Shown here in pieces: positions 47,553 through 56,382 of a stretch of 64,000 nucleotides of DNA. Position numbers and translations under genes: made by a program. The notes beneath the pieces were generated by a model that did not search any database, was not told the DNA's origin, and worked only from the letters and a program-made list of their open reading frames with translations. Positions within the stretch are counted from its first letter, which is position 1, and each line of letters opens with the position of its first letter. The stretch is from positions 620,001 through 684,000 of the forward strand of contig NZ_BSRQ01000001.1 of NCBI RefSeq assembly GCF_030268685.1, written 5' to 3'. Source of the stretch: Microtetraspora sp. NBRC 13810. GTDB taxonomy: Bacteria; Actinomycetota; Actinomycetes; Streptosporangiales; Streptosporangiaceae.

Positions 47553-48971
47553 ATGATCACTAATATCCCCTTCGCGGAGAAATACTCAAAATTGAGCATC
47601 TTCGAACCCAGCGAAGGGACCTTGGTGATCGTCCCCTCGTTGTCCCTGCCCCAGGATGAGCTGCGCCGGATCACCGCCGTCCAGGCGTACGAGGAACGGC
47701 TGCTCTTCCTGCTGCTCACGCTGCGCTCGCCCGGCGTGCGGGTGATCTACGTGTCCTCCGTGCCGGTGGACCCCGCGATCGTGGACTACTACCTCGGCTT
47801 CCTGGAGGACCCCGCCGGCGCCCGCGGGCGGCTGCACATGGTCAGCACGGACACCCCCGGCGCGCAGCCGCTGATCCGCTCGGTGCTGAACCGGTCGCGC
47901 GTGCTCGACCGGCTGCGCGGCCTGGTCGGCGGCGGTGAGGACGCCTGGCTGCTGCCCTTCGTCGTCGGCGAGGACGAGCACCGGCTCGCCGAGGCGCTGT
48001 CCGTCCCGATCTACGGGCCGTCCCGGGAGCTCGCCGACCTCGGCTCCAAGACCGGCTCCCGGCGGGTGGGCGAGGAGGCCGGGGTGCCGATGGCCCGCGG
48101 CTTCGCCGACCTGCGCTCGCTGCCAGAGATCGAGCACGCGGCGCGCGCGCTCAACCCCGGCCGGCGGGTCATCGTCAAGCTCAACGACGGCTACTCCGGG
48201 CTCGGCAACGCCGTCGTCGAGACGGCCGGCGGGCGCGCGCTCGCCGACTCGCCCACGAGCTTCTCCGCGCACGGCGAGACCTGGGACACCTTCGCGGACA
48301 AGATCTGCGAGCGCGGCGCGGTGATCGAGGAGTTCATCGAGGACCGGCCGCTCTACTTCCCGAGCGCGCTGGCCAGGATCACCCCCGGCGGCCACTTCGA
48401 CGTGGTGGCCACGCACGACCAGGTGCTGGGCGGGGCCAACGCCGACGTCTTCCAGGGCTGCACGTTCCCGGCGCGGGCGCGGTACCGCCGCCAGGTGAGC
48501 GAGTGCGCCGAGCGGATCAGCCGGGTGCTGGCCGAGCGCGGCGTCATCGGCATGTTCGGGATGGACTTCTTCGCGCTGAAGACCGACGCCGGCTACCGCG
48601 CGCTGCTGTGCGAGATCAACCTGCGCATCGGCGGGACCACACATCCCTTCGGCGCCGCCCTGCTCACCACCGGCGCGTCCTACGACCCGGTCGGCGGCAC
48701 ACTGGTGGCGGACGGCCGGCCGAAGCACTACGCGGCGACGGACAACTGCGCCTCCTCCCTGCTGCGCGGCCGTAGCCCGGGCGAGGTGGTGCGCATGGTT
48801 GAGCAGCTCGGACTCGGCTTCGACCGCGACCGGCGCACCGGCAACGTGCTGCACCTGCTCGGGGCCGTGACGGAGTACGGCAAGGTGGGCTTCACCAGCA
48901 TCGCGGACAGCACCAAGGAGGCCGCTGAGCTGCACGTACGGACCCTGCGGGCACTCGGCGCGGGGCGTTGA
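47553..48971 (+). CDS. PGM1-type ATP-grasp peptide ligase
   Basis: About 472 residues. ATP-grasp features: VIVKLNDGYSGLGNAVVE (glycine-rich ATP loop), AVIEEFIEDRPLYFPSALAR, GMFGMDFFAL and the metal-binding CEINLRIGGTTHPFGAALLT. The middle segment IYGPSRELADLGSKTGSRRV GEEAGVP is characteristic of proteins related to PGM1, the ligase that joins an amino-acid-like nucleophile to a peptide in pheganomycin synthesis. The start is uncertain: ATG 47553 gives MITNIPFAEKYSKLSIFEPS, while ATG 47487 and TTG near 47595 are alternatives and none has a clear ribosome-binding site. No peptide precursor or tailoring gene is adjacent, so the substrate is unknown. Confidence 0.8.
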   Translation: MITNIPFAEKYSKLSIFEPSEGTLVIVPSLSLPQDELRRITAVQAYEERLLFLLLTLRSPGVRVIYVSSVPVDPAIVDYYLGFLEDPAGARGRLHMVSTDTPGAQPLIRSVLNRSRVLDRLRGLVGGGEDAWLLPFVVGEDEHRLAEALSVPIYGPSRELADLGSKTGSRRVGEEAGVPMARGFADLRSLPEIEHAARALNPGRRVIVKLNDGYSGLGNAVVETAGGRALADSPTSFSAHGETWDTFADKICERGAVIEEFIEDRPLYFPSALARITPGGHFDVVATHDQVLGGANADVFQGCTFPARARYRRQVSECAERISRVLAERGVIGMFGMDFFALKTDAGYRALLCEINLRIGGTTHPFGAALLTTGASYDPVGGTLVADGRPKHYAATDNCASSLLRGRSPGEVVRMVEQLGLGFDRDRRTGNVLHLLGAVTEYGKVGFTSIADSTKEAAELHVRTLRALGAGR

Positions 48972-48986
48972 CCCGGGGTGCCGTCC

Positions 48987-49003
48987 CAGCCCCTCCTGGG
49001 CTG
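48987..49003. terminator. Short hairpin between convergent genes
   Basis: CAGCCC-CTCCT-GGGCTG between the ligase gene and the small membrane gene; a 6-base stem, weak. Confidence 0.35.
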
Positions 49004-49005
49004 TC

Positions 49006-49212
49006 TCAGGCCGCCGCGCCCCGCCACCCGCGCCAGCCGATCACGGCCAGTGCCAGGGCCAGCAGGATGTTGACCGCGATCAGGATGCCGTGCACGACGT
49101 AGAACGACGTCTCGTGGCCGTCCGCGAGATTGAATCCAAGATTGATCCACTCGAAGACCATGAAAGCGGCAAGTGCGAGGAGAAATCCGGCGATCCTTCG
49201 TGACATTTGCAT
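49006..49212 (-). CDS. SCO4848-type small membrane protein
   Basis: 68 residues from ATG 49212 (second ATG at 49206). Two helices: GFLLALAAFMVFEWINLGF and GILIAVNILLALALAVIGW, joined by a loop with DGHETSFYVVH. It matches my memory of the actinobacterial SCO4848 family, which is found next to a D,D-carboxypeptidase gene, as here. The two genes diverge across 99 bases. The function is unknown; the pairing suggests an envelope role. Confidence 0.75.
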   Translation of the reverse strand: MQMSRRIAGFLLALAAFMVFEWINLGFNLADGHETSFYVVHGILIAVNILLALALAVIGWRGWRGAAA

Positions 49213-49311
49213 GCGCCCAGTATCAAGCCCTCGGCGGGTCGGGTGTCCGCGGCACCCCGGGAGGAAACTGACCGCACATGCGATCCGGCTCGAAGCTAAC
49301 CTGAGTCCGTT

Positions 49312-50685
49312 ATGCGGACAAACCACCTGATGCCGCGCACGGCGCTGCTCACCATGGCGGTGCTGGCCACGGCCGCCCTCGCCCAGCCCCCGGCGCGGGC
49401 GACCGCCGTGCCGGAGGGCACGCCCCCCGCCCGCGCCGCGGCCCTGGCGCCACAGGTTCCTTCACCGCCGCCCGACGCACCGCTCCCGACCGAGCCACCG
49501 TCCGACGCGCCGCCTGCGGTGCAGCCGCCCCCCGACGCGCCGCCTGCGGTGCAACCGCCGTCGCAGGCGCCCACCGGGGCGCCGTCGGGTGATCCGCTTC
49601 CCGGCGCGCAGCCCGCCGACCGCCCCCCGGCGCGGGGCGCGGCCGTGCCGATCGGCGGCGCGCTGCTCGGCGCCCGCGGCATCGTCGCCCCCGAGGGGAT
49701 CAAGGCGCCGCCCAAGACCGGCGCCAAGGCTTACGTGGTCGCGGACGCCGAGACCGGCCAGGTGCTCGCCGCCAAGGACCCGCACGGGCACTACCTGCCA
49801 GCGAGCACCCTCAAGACCCTGACCGCGCTCACCCTCATCCCCAAGCTGGACAAGGACGAGAAGGTACGGCCGAGCCGCAACGCCGCCAACCAGGAGGGCA
49901 GCGCGGTGGGCATCTCGGTGAAGGGCACCTACCGGGTCGAGGACCTGTTCCGCGCCCTGATGATGTCCTCGGGCAACGACGCGGCCATGGCGCTCGCCGA
50001 GGCCAACGGCAGCCTGGCCCAGACCATGAAGGACATGAACGCCGAGGCCAAACGGCTCCAGGCGCTCGACACGGTGGCCAGGACGCCCAGCGGCCTGGAC
50101 CTGCCGGGCCAGCGGAGTTCGGCCTACGACCTGGCGCTGATCGCCCGAGCCGGACTCGCCAACGCCGACTTCCGGCGATATGTCAGCATGAAGTCCGCAA
50201 AATTCCCCGCGCCCAAGGGCTACTACGAGATCAGCAACCACAACAAGCTGCTGTTCCGCTACAAGGGCATGATCGGGGTCAAGAACGGCTGGACCTCCAA
50301 GGCCATGGGCAGCTTCGTCGGCGCGGCCAAGCGCGACGGGCACACGATCATCGTGGCGATCATGCGGCACGACGGCTACTTCTGGGACGAGGTCGCCGAC
50401 CTGCTCGACTGGGGGTTCGCCGCGCGCGGCCGGGCCACCCCGGTCGGGCAACTGGTCGATCCGCTGCCCGACCCGGCCGTCCAGGCCACCGCCCCGGTCG
50501 GCAAGGTGCAGTCGAGCCCGCCGCCCGCCGCCGTCTCCGCACCCGGCGCCGGCGCCGGGCCCGCGAGCACCGAGCACCCGGCCACCCGGATGGCCGCCCC
50601 CCTGGTCATCGGCGCGGCCGTGCTCGCCGGCCTCGCCTGGCTCGGGTACGGCATGCGCCGCCGCAGGCGGGCCGGGTCACGGTGA
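49312..50685 (+). CDS. D-alanyl-D-alanine carboxypeptidase (PBP5/DacA-like)
   Basis: 457 residues. A signal peptide (residues 1-30, ALLTMAVLATAALAQPPARA) is followed by a Pro/Ala-rich linker with imperfect repeats (PPPDAPLPTEPPSDAPPAVQ). The peptidase S11 domain spans about 110-370: SxxK is PASTLKT (Ser 165), SxN is MSSGNDAAM, and the KTG box reads GVKNGWTSKAMG, so Thr is replaced by Asn. The C-terminus holds a transmembrane helix (APLVIGAAVLAGLAWLGYGM) and a basic tail, which anchors the enzyme outside the cell. It trims the terminal D-Ala of peptidoglycan stem peptides. Confidence 0.93.
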   Translation: MRTNHLMPRTALLTMAVLATAALAQPPARATAVPEGTPPARAAALAPQVPSPPPDAPLPTEPPSDAPPAVQPPPDAPPAVQPPSQAPTGAPSGDPLPGAQPADRPPARGAAVPIGGALLGARGIVAPEGIKAPPKTGAKAYVVADAETGQVLAAKDPHGHYLPASTLKTLTALTLIPKLDKDEKVRPSRNAANQEGSAVGISVKGTYRVEDLFRALMMSSGNDAAMALAEANGSLAQTMKDMNAEAKRLQALDTVARTPSGLDLPGQRSSAYDLALIARAGLANADFRRYVSMKSAKFPAPKGYYEISNHNKLLFRYKGMIGVKNGWTSKAMGSFVGAAKRDGHTIIVAIMRHDGYFWDEVADLLDWGFAARGRATPVGQLVDPLPDPAVQATAPVGKVQSSPPPAAVSAPGAGAGPASTEHPATRMAAPLVIGAAVLAGLAWLGYGMRRRRRAGSR

Positions 50686-50702
50686 CCCCATGAAGGTGCG
50701 CC

Positions 50703-51659
50703 TCACGGCACGGGGGTGACGCCGCCGTCCGAGGAGGGGACGGGGGACGGTTCCGGCGGCGGGCCGAGGTTCGCCGTGGCCGTCCAGGCCGCCGCGTAGA
50801 GCGTGAGCCTGGTGGCCAGGTTGATCCAGATCAGCAGCCCGGCGATGACGGTGAAGGTGCCGTAGATCGGGTTGCCCAGCACGTGCGAGAGCAGCAGCGC
50901 GGCCAGTTGCTTGAGCAGCCCGAAGCCGACCGCCGCGATGAGCGCGCCCTTCAGCACGGTGCCGAACGCCTGGGCCGCCCTGCCCAGCCAGCCCAGGATG
51001 ATGAGGAAGACCAGGGTGTCGGCGCACACGCTCACGGTGATGCCGGCCAGCCAGACCAGGCTCTCCCCCAGCCCAGAGGCGGACAGGCCGAGCCACCCGG
51101 CGACCGTGCCGGTGGCGCCGGTGGCGAAGCCGCTCACGGCCACGGACACCACGAGGGTCAGCCCGATCAGCACCAGCGCCACCAGGTCGCGCAGCTTGCC
51201 GAGGAAGTAGTTGAGCGCCGGCTCGGTGGTCATCCAGATGGCCCGCAGCGCGCCGCGCAGCGCCTCCACGGCGCCGAGGCCGGCGTACAGCAGGCCGAGC
51301 AGGCCGACGAGCCCGGCGCCGGTCCTGGACTCGGCGATCAGCCGCAGGTTGAGCCGCTCGGCCAGGCCGGGCAACTGCTCGTCGATCGCCCTCGCCAGCG
51401 TCTCCAGCGCGTCCGGCCGCATGCTGACCACGTAGCCGAACAACGCGAACGCCAGGGCGACGATCGGGAAGAACGACAGGAAGGCGAAGTAGGTCACCGC
51501 GCCGGCCAGCCGGTCGCCGGACTGCACGTGGTACCGGTGCACGGTCAGCATGAGGTGGTCGAACCACGCCCACCTGACCCGGGCGCGTTCGAGGACGCCG
51601 TGACCCCGCTCCCGGAGCCGAGCCATCCGCTCCTGAACCCGCCTGACCAGACCGCCCAC
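50703..51659 (-). CDS. YihY/BrkB-family membrane protein
   Basis: 318 residues, six membrane helices. The family hallmarks are GDRLAGAVTYFAFLSFFPIV, PALNYFLGKLRDLVALVLIG and FTVIAGLLIWINLATRLTLY. The function of the family is unsettled; it is not an RNase despite early naming. GTG 51659 follows TAGGAG. It sits directly downstream of trpS, probably in one operon. Confidence 0.9.
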   Translation of the reverse strand: MGGLVRRVQERMARLRERGHGVLERARVRWAWFDHLMLTVHRYHVQSGDRLAGAVTYFAFLSFFPIVALAFALFGYVVSMRPDALETLARAIDEQLPGLAERLNLRLIAESRTGAGLVGLLGLLYAGLGAVEALRGALRAIWMTTEPALNYFLGKLRDLVALVLIGLTLVVSVAVSGFATGATGTVAGWLGLSASGLGESLVWLAGITVSVCADTLVFLIILGWLGRAAQAFGTVLKGALIAAVGFGLLKQLAALLLSHVLGNPIYGTFTVIAGLLIWINLATRLTLYAAAWTATANLGPPPEPSPVPSSDGGVTPVP

Positions 51660-51711
51660 GGCAGGCTCCTACCCGAGATCGCCGCCGCCTCCCGGCCCGG
51701 GGGCCGGAGGA

Positions 51712-52716
51712 TCAGAGGCGGGGCAGGAAGCCGACCCGGTCGCGGACCTTGGCCATGGTCTCGGCGGCCACGGCGCCGGCGCGCTCGGCGCCGATCGCGA
51801 GCATGCGGTCCAGCTCGTGCTCGTCGGCGAGCAGCTTCTCGGCGCGCTCCCTGATCGGGGTGAAGACCTCGATGACGGCCTCGGCGACGTCCTTCTTGAA
51901 GGTGCCGTAGCCCTGCCCCGCGTAACGCGCCTCAAGGTCGGGGATCGGGGTGCCGGTCAGGGCCGACTGGATGCGCAGCAGGTTGGTGACGCCGGGCTTG
52001 TTCTCGTCGTCGGCGAGGACGTCGGAGCCGGTGTCGGTGACCGCGCGCATGACCTTCTTACGCAGCGCGCCGGGCTGCTCCAGCAGGTCGAGGATGCCCT
52101 GCGGGCTGGAGGACGACTTGGACATCTTGGCCGTCGGCTCCTGGAGGTCGGTGATCTTCTCGACCTCCTTGAGGATGCTCGGCGACGGCAGCGTGAAGGT
52201 GTCGCCGAACCGGTGGTTGAACCGCTGGGCCAGGTCGCGGGTGAGCTCCAGGTGCTGCTTCTGGTCGGCGCCGACCGGGACCTGGTCGGCGTGGTAGAGC
52301 AGGATGTCGGCCGCCTGCAGGATCGGGTAGGTGAACAGCCCGACGCTCGCCGCGCCCTCGCCGTACTTCGCCGACTTGTCCTTGAACTGCGTCATCCTGC
52401 CCGCCTCGCCCATGCCGGTGAGGCAGATGAGCACCCAGGCCAGCTCGGTGTGCTCGCGCACGTGGCTCTGCACGAAGACGGTGCAGCGCTCGGGGTCCAG
52501 GCCGGCCGCGAAGAGCTGGGCGGCGGCCACCCGGGTGCGCCGGCGCAGCTCCTGCGGGTCGGGCTGGACGGTGATCGCGTGCAGGTCCACCACGCAGTAG
52601 AAGGCGTCGTGCGTCTCCTGCATCGCGACCCACTGACGGACCGCACCGAGGTAGTTGCCCAGGTGGAAGGAGTCTGCCGTGGGCTGGATGCCGGAGAGAA
52701 CGCGAGGACGGGCCAT
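51712..52716 (-). CDS. trpS: Tryptophanyl-tRNA synthetase
   Basis: 334 residues, normal for bacterial TrpRS. It charges tRNA-Trp. Class I signatures: the HIGH equivalent in [17 protein letters not shown] and the KMSKS loop as [27 protein letters not shown] and [14 protein letters not shown] are family-specific. No T-box-like leader is apparent in the 15-base gap upstream; it follows the CNNM gene closely and is probably co-transcribed with it. Confidence 0.97.
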   Translation of the reverse strand: MARPRVLSGIQPTADSFHLGNYLGAVRQWVAMQETHDAFYCVVDLHAITVQPDPQELRRRTRVAAAQLFAAGLDPERCTVFVQSHVREHTELAWVLICLTGMGEAGRMTQFKDKSAKYGEGAASVGLFTYPILQAADILLYHADQVPVGADQKQHLELTRDLAQRFNHRFGDTFTLPSPSILKEVEKITDLQEPTAKMSKSSSSPQGILDLLEQPGALRKKVMRAVTDTGSDVLADDENKPGVTNLLRIQSALTGTPIPDLEARYAGQGYGTFKKDVAEAVIEVFTPIRERAEKLLADEHELDRMLAIGAERAGAVAAETMAKVRDRVGFLPRL

Positions 52717-52730
52717 AGCTCCAGATTGTG

Positions 52731-54101
52731 TCAGGAATCCTTGTCGTCTTGCGACTCGACGGGCCCCTCCGGCCCCTCCGAGTCGGATTCCGGCCCCGTC
52801 CGCTCCGGCGTGGCGGGCGGGCCGCCGTGCTCGATGCGGACCCGGGCGACACGCCGTCCGTCCATCTCGGTCACGGTGAGCTCGAAGCCCGGGATCTCCA
52901 CCTTGTCGTCGAGCGCGGGGAGGCGGCCGAGCGCGGCCATGACGAAGCCGCCGAGCGTCTCGTAGGGCCCGTCGGGCAGCCGGATGCCGGTCTGCTCGGC
53001 CACGTCGTCCAGGTTGGCCAGGCCGTCGATCTCGATCTGGCCGGCGGGCAGCCGTACGGCCTGCGCGTCCTCCAGGTCGTACTCGTCCCTGATGTCGCCG
53101 ATGAGTTCCTCGACGAGGTCCTCCAGGGTGACGATGCCCGCCGTGCCGCCGTACTCGTCCACCACGAGCGCCAGATGGTGTCCCTCGTCGCGCATCTCGG
53201 ACAGGGTGGGCAGCACCCGCTTGCTGGCCGGGACCAGCTTGACCGGGCGGATCCTGACCAGCTCGCTGATCGGCTCGACCCGGCCGGTGAGCACCGGGTC
53301 GAGCAGGTCGCGCACGTGCACGAAGCCGATGACGTTGTCGTAGGAGTCGCGGAAGACCGGGAAGCGCGAGTGGGGCATGGTCGCGGCGAGCACGGCCGCC
53401 TCGGCGAGCGTCGTGTCGGCGGACATGAACTCCACCTCGGTGCGCGGCAGCATCACCTCGCGGAGCTGCCGCTTGCCCGCCGAGAAGACCTCGTTGATCA
53501 GCCGCCGCTCGTCGTCGGCCAGCTCGTGGTGGCCCACGACGATGTCGCGCAGCTCTTCGGTGCTCATCTCCTCGCGGTCGGCCTGCGGGTTGCCGCCGAG
53601 CAGCCGGACCACCAGGTCGGTGGACTTCGACAGTCCCCAGATGACCGGGCGGGAGAGCCGGGCCATGCCGTCCAGCAGGGGGGCGACGAGCAGCGACAGG
53701 CCCTCCGCGCGCTGGCGGGCGAGCCGCTTGGGCGCGAGCTCGCCGAGCACCAGCGAGAAGTAGGAGATCACCAGGGTGACGAGGACCAGCGCGGCCGGGG
53801 TCGCGACCCCGGCGGGCAGCCCCCAGCCGAGCAGGGCGGGCACCAGCTCGGAGGCGAGGGTGTCCGCGCCGAACGCGGCGGACAGCATCGTGGCGACGGT
53901 GACGCCGATCTGGACCGAGGAGAGGAAGCGGTTCGGATCGCGGGCCAGCCGGGCCACCCGGGCGCCTCTGCGGCCACGCCTGCTGAGGCTGCGGACCTGG
54001 CCTTCCCGCAGAGAGACCATCGCCATCTCGGCCGCCGCGAAGAACCCTCCGATCAGGATGAAGATGAGGACCAGGGCGATATTGGCGAGCACATAGTTCA
54101 C
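52731..54101 (-). CDS. CNNM/CorC (hemolysin C)-family membrane protein
   Basis: 456 residues. An N-terminal DUF21/CNNM membrane domain ([20 protein letters not shown], then [20 protein letters not shown]) is followed by a CBS pair near residues 205-325 ([40 protein letters not shown]) and a C-terminal CorC_HlyC domain ([19 protein letters not shown]). These proteins act in magnesium or cobalt homeostasis, with CBS domains sensing ATP-Mg. GTG 54101 is chosen because the first helix begins there; the frame extends upstream without support. Confidence 0.9.
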   Translation of the reverse strand: MNYVLANIALVLIFILIGGFFAAAEMAMVSLREGQVRSLSRRGRRGARVARLARDPNRFLSSVQIGVTVATMLSAAFGADTLASELVPALLGWGLPAGVATPAALVLVTLVISYFSLVLGELAPKRLARQRAEGLSLLVAPLLDGMARLSRPVIWGLSKSTDLVVRLLGGNPQADREEMSTEELRDIVVGHHELADDERRLINEVFSAGKRQLREVMLPRTEVEFMSADTTLAEAAVLAATMPHSRFPVFRDSYDNVIGFVHVRDLLDPVLTGRVEPISELVRIRPVKLVPASKRVLPTLSEMRDEGHHLALVVDEYGGTAGIVTLEDLVEELIGDIRDEYDLEDAQAVRLPAGQIEIDGLANLDDVAEQTGIRLPDGPYETLGGFVMAALGRLPALDDKVEIPGFELTVTEMDGRRVARVRIEHGGPPATPERTGPESDSEGPEGPVESQDDKDS

Positions 54102-54249
54102 GCGATTACCCGTTTCCGCACGGGCCGATATTGATTTGCCAGCGTACCCGTCCTCTTTACGGCGTGCGGGTCCGGGAACGCGTATGCTGGGCCCGCTGGC
54201 CTTACAAATTCCAACATAATCCAACATGGACGAACACGGGAGTGGCATC

Positions 54250-55212
54250 GTGAAACTGCTGGTCACCGGAGGCGCCGGCTATATCGGAAGCGTCGTCGCG
54301 GCACAGCTCGTCGAGGCCGGCCACGAGGTCGTGGTGCTCGACGACCTGTCCACCGGTCACGAGGACGCGGTGCCCGCCGGCGCGACGTTCGTCCGCGCCC
54401 CCGTCACCGACGCGGCCGGCGTGCTCGGCGGCGGCGGCTTCGACGGCGTGCTGCACTTCGCCGCCAAGTCGCTGGTCGGCGAGTCCATGGCCCGGCCCGG
54501 CCTTTACTGGGACGCCAACCTCGGCGGCACCCTCGCGCTGCTGGAGGCCATGCGGGTCGCCGGCGTGCGCCGGATCGTGTTCTCCTCCACCGCGGCCGTG
54601 TACGGCGAGCCGGAGCGCACGCCCATCCTGGAGACCGACCCGACCCTGCCGACCAACCCCTACGGCGCCTCCAAGCTGGCCGTGGACACGACGCTCACCG
54701 CGTTCGCCCGGATGCACGGCCTGGGTGCGACCAGCCTGCGCTACTTCAACGTGGCGGGCGCCTACGCCGCCGCCGACGGCCGCGTCTACCGCGAGCGGCA
54801 CACCGTCGAGACGCACCTGATCCCCAACGTCCTGGCCGTCGCCCGCGGCGGCGGGAAGCCGGTCAGCGTCTTCGGCACCGACTACCCCACGTCCGACGGC
54901 ACCTGCGTGCGCGACTACGTCCACGTCGCCGACCTGGCCCGCGCCCACCAGCTCGCGCTGGCCGGCTGCGCCGAGGGCACGCACAGGATCTACAACCTGG
55001 GCAGCGGCACCGGGTTCACCGTGCAGGAGGTCATCTCGGTCTGCCGCGAGGTCACCGGGCACGACATCCCCGTCGTGACGGACGCCAGGCGGCCGGGCGA
55101 CCCCGCCGTCCTCGTCGCCTCCTCCGAGCTCATCCAGAAGGAGCTGGCCTGGAAGCCGGACCGCGCCTCCCTGCGCGAGATGGTCGCGGACGCCTGGGCA
55201 GCGCTCGGCTGA
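54250..55212 (+). CDS. galE: UDP-glucose 4-epimerase
   Basis: 320 residues of the extended short-chain dehydrogenase family. NAD-binding LLVTGGAGYIGSVVAAQLVE; catalytic residues in VFSSTAAVYGEP and NPYGASKLAVD (Tyr-x-x-x-Lys); SLRYFNVAGAY and DGTCVRDYVHVADLARAH bind the sugar nucleotide. It interconverts UDP-glucose and UDP-galactose for wall polymers. GTG 54250 lies eight bases after GGGAG; the ATG at 54226 is in frame but would precede the Rossmann strand by eight residues. Confidence 0.95.
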   Translation: MKLLVTGGAGYIGSVVAAQLVEAGHEVVVLDDLSTGHEDAVPAGATFVRAPVTDAAGVLGGGGFDGVLHFAAKSLVGESMARPGLYWDANLGGTLALLEAMRVAGVRRIVFSSTAAVYGEPERTPILETDPTLPTNPYGASKLAVDTTLTAFARMHGLGATSLRYFNVAGAYAAADGRVYRERHTVETHLIPNVLAVARGGGKPVSVFGTDYPTSDGTCVRDYVHVADLARAHQLALAGCAEGTHRIYNLGSGTGFTVQEVISVCREVTGHDIPVVTDARRPGDPAVLVASSELIQKELAWKPDRASLREMVADAWAALG

Positions 55213-55232
55213 CCGGTCCCCGCCATGCGCGA

Positions 55233-55259
55233 AGGCCCCGGGCGGCGTGCCCGGGGCCT
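55233..55259. terminator. Bidirectional terminator between galE and mdh
   Basis: 11-base stem AGGCCCCGGGC / GCCCGGGGCCT with a 5-base loop, between two converging genes. Confidence 0.85.
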
Positions 55260-55282
55260 CGTTCACGTCACACTCCGCGGGC

Positions 55283-56338
<1,056 letters not shown>

Positions 56339-56382
56339 TCACCGCCCGGCCGTCCGCGCGGTGAACGGCCCGCCCGCGACGC

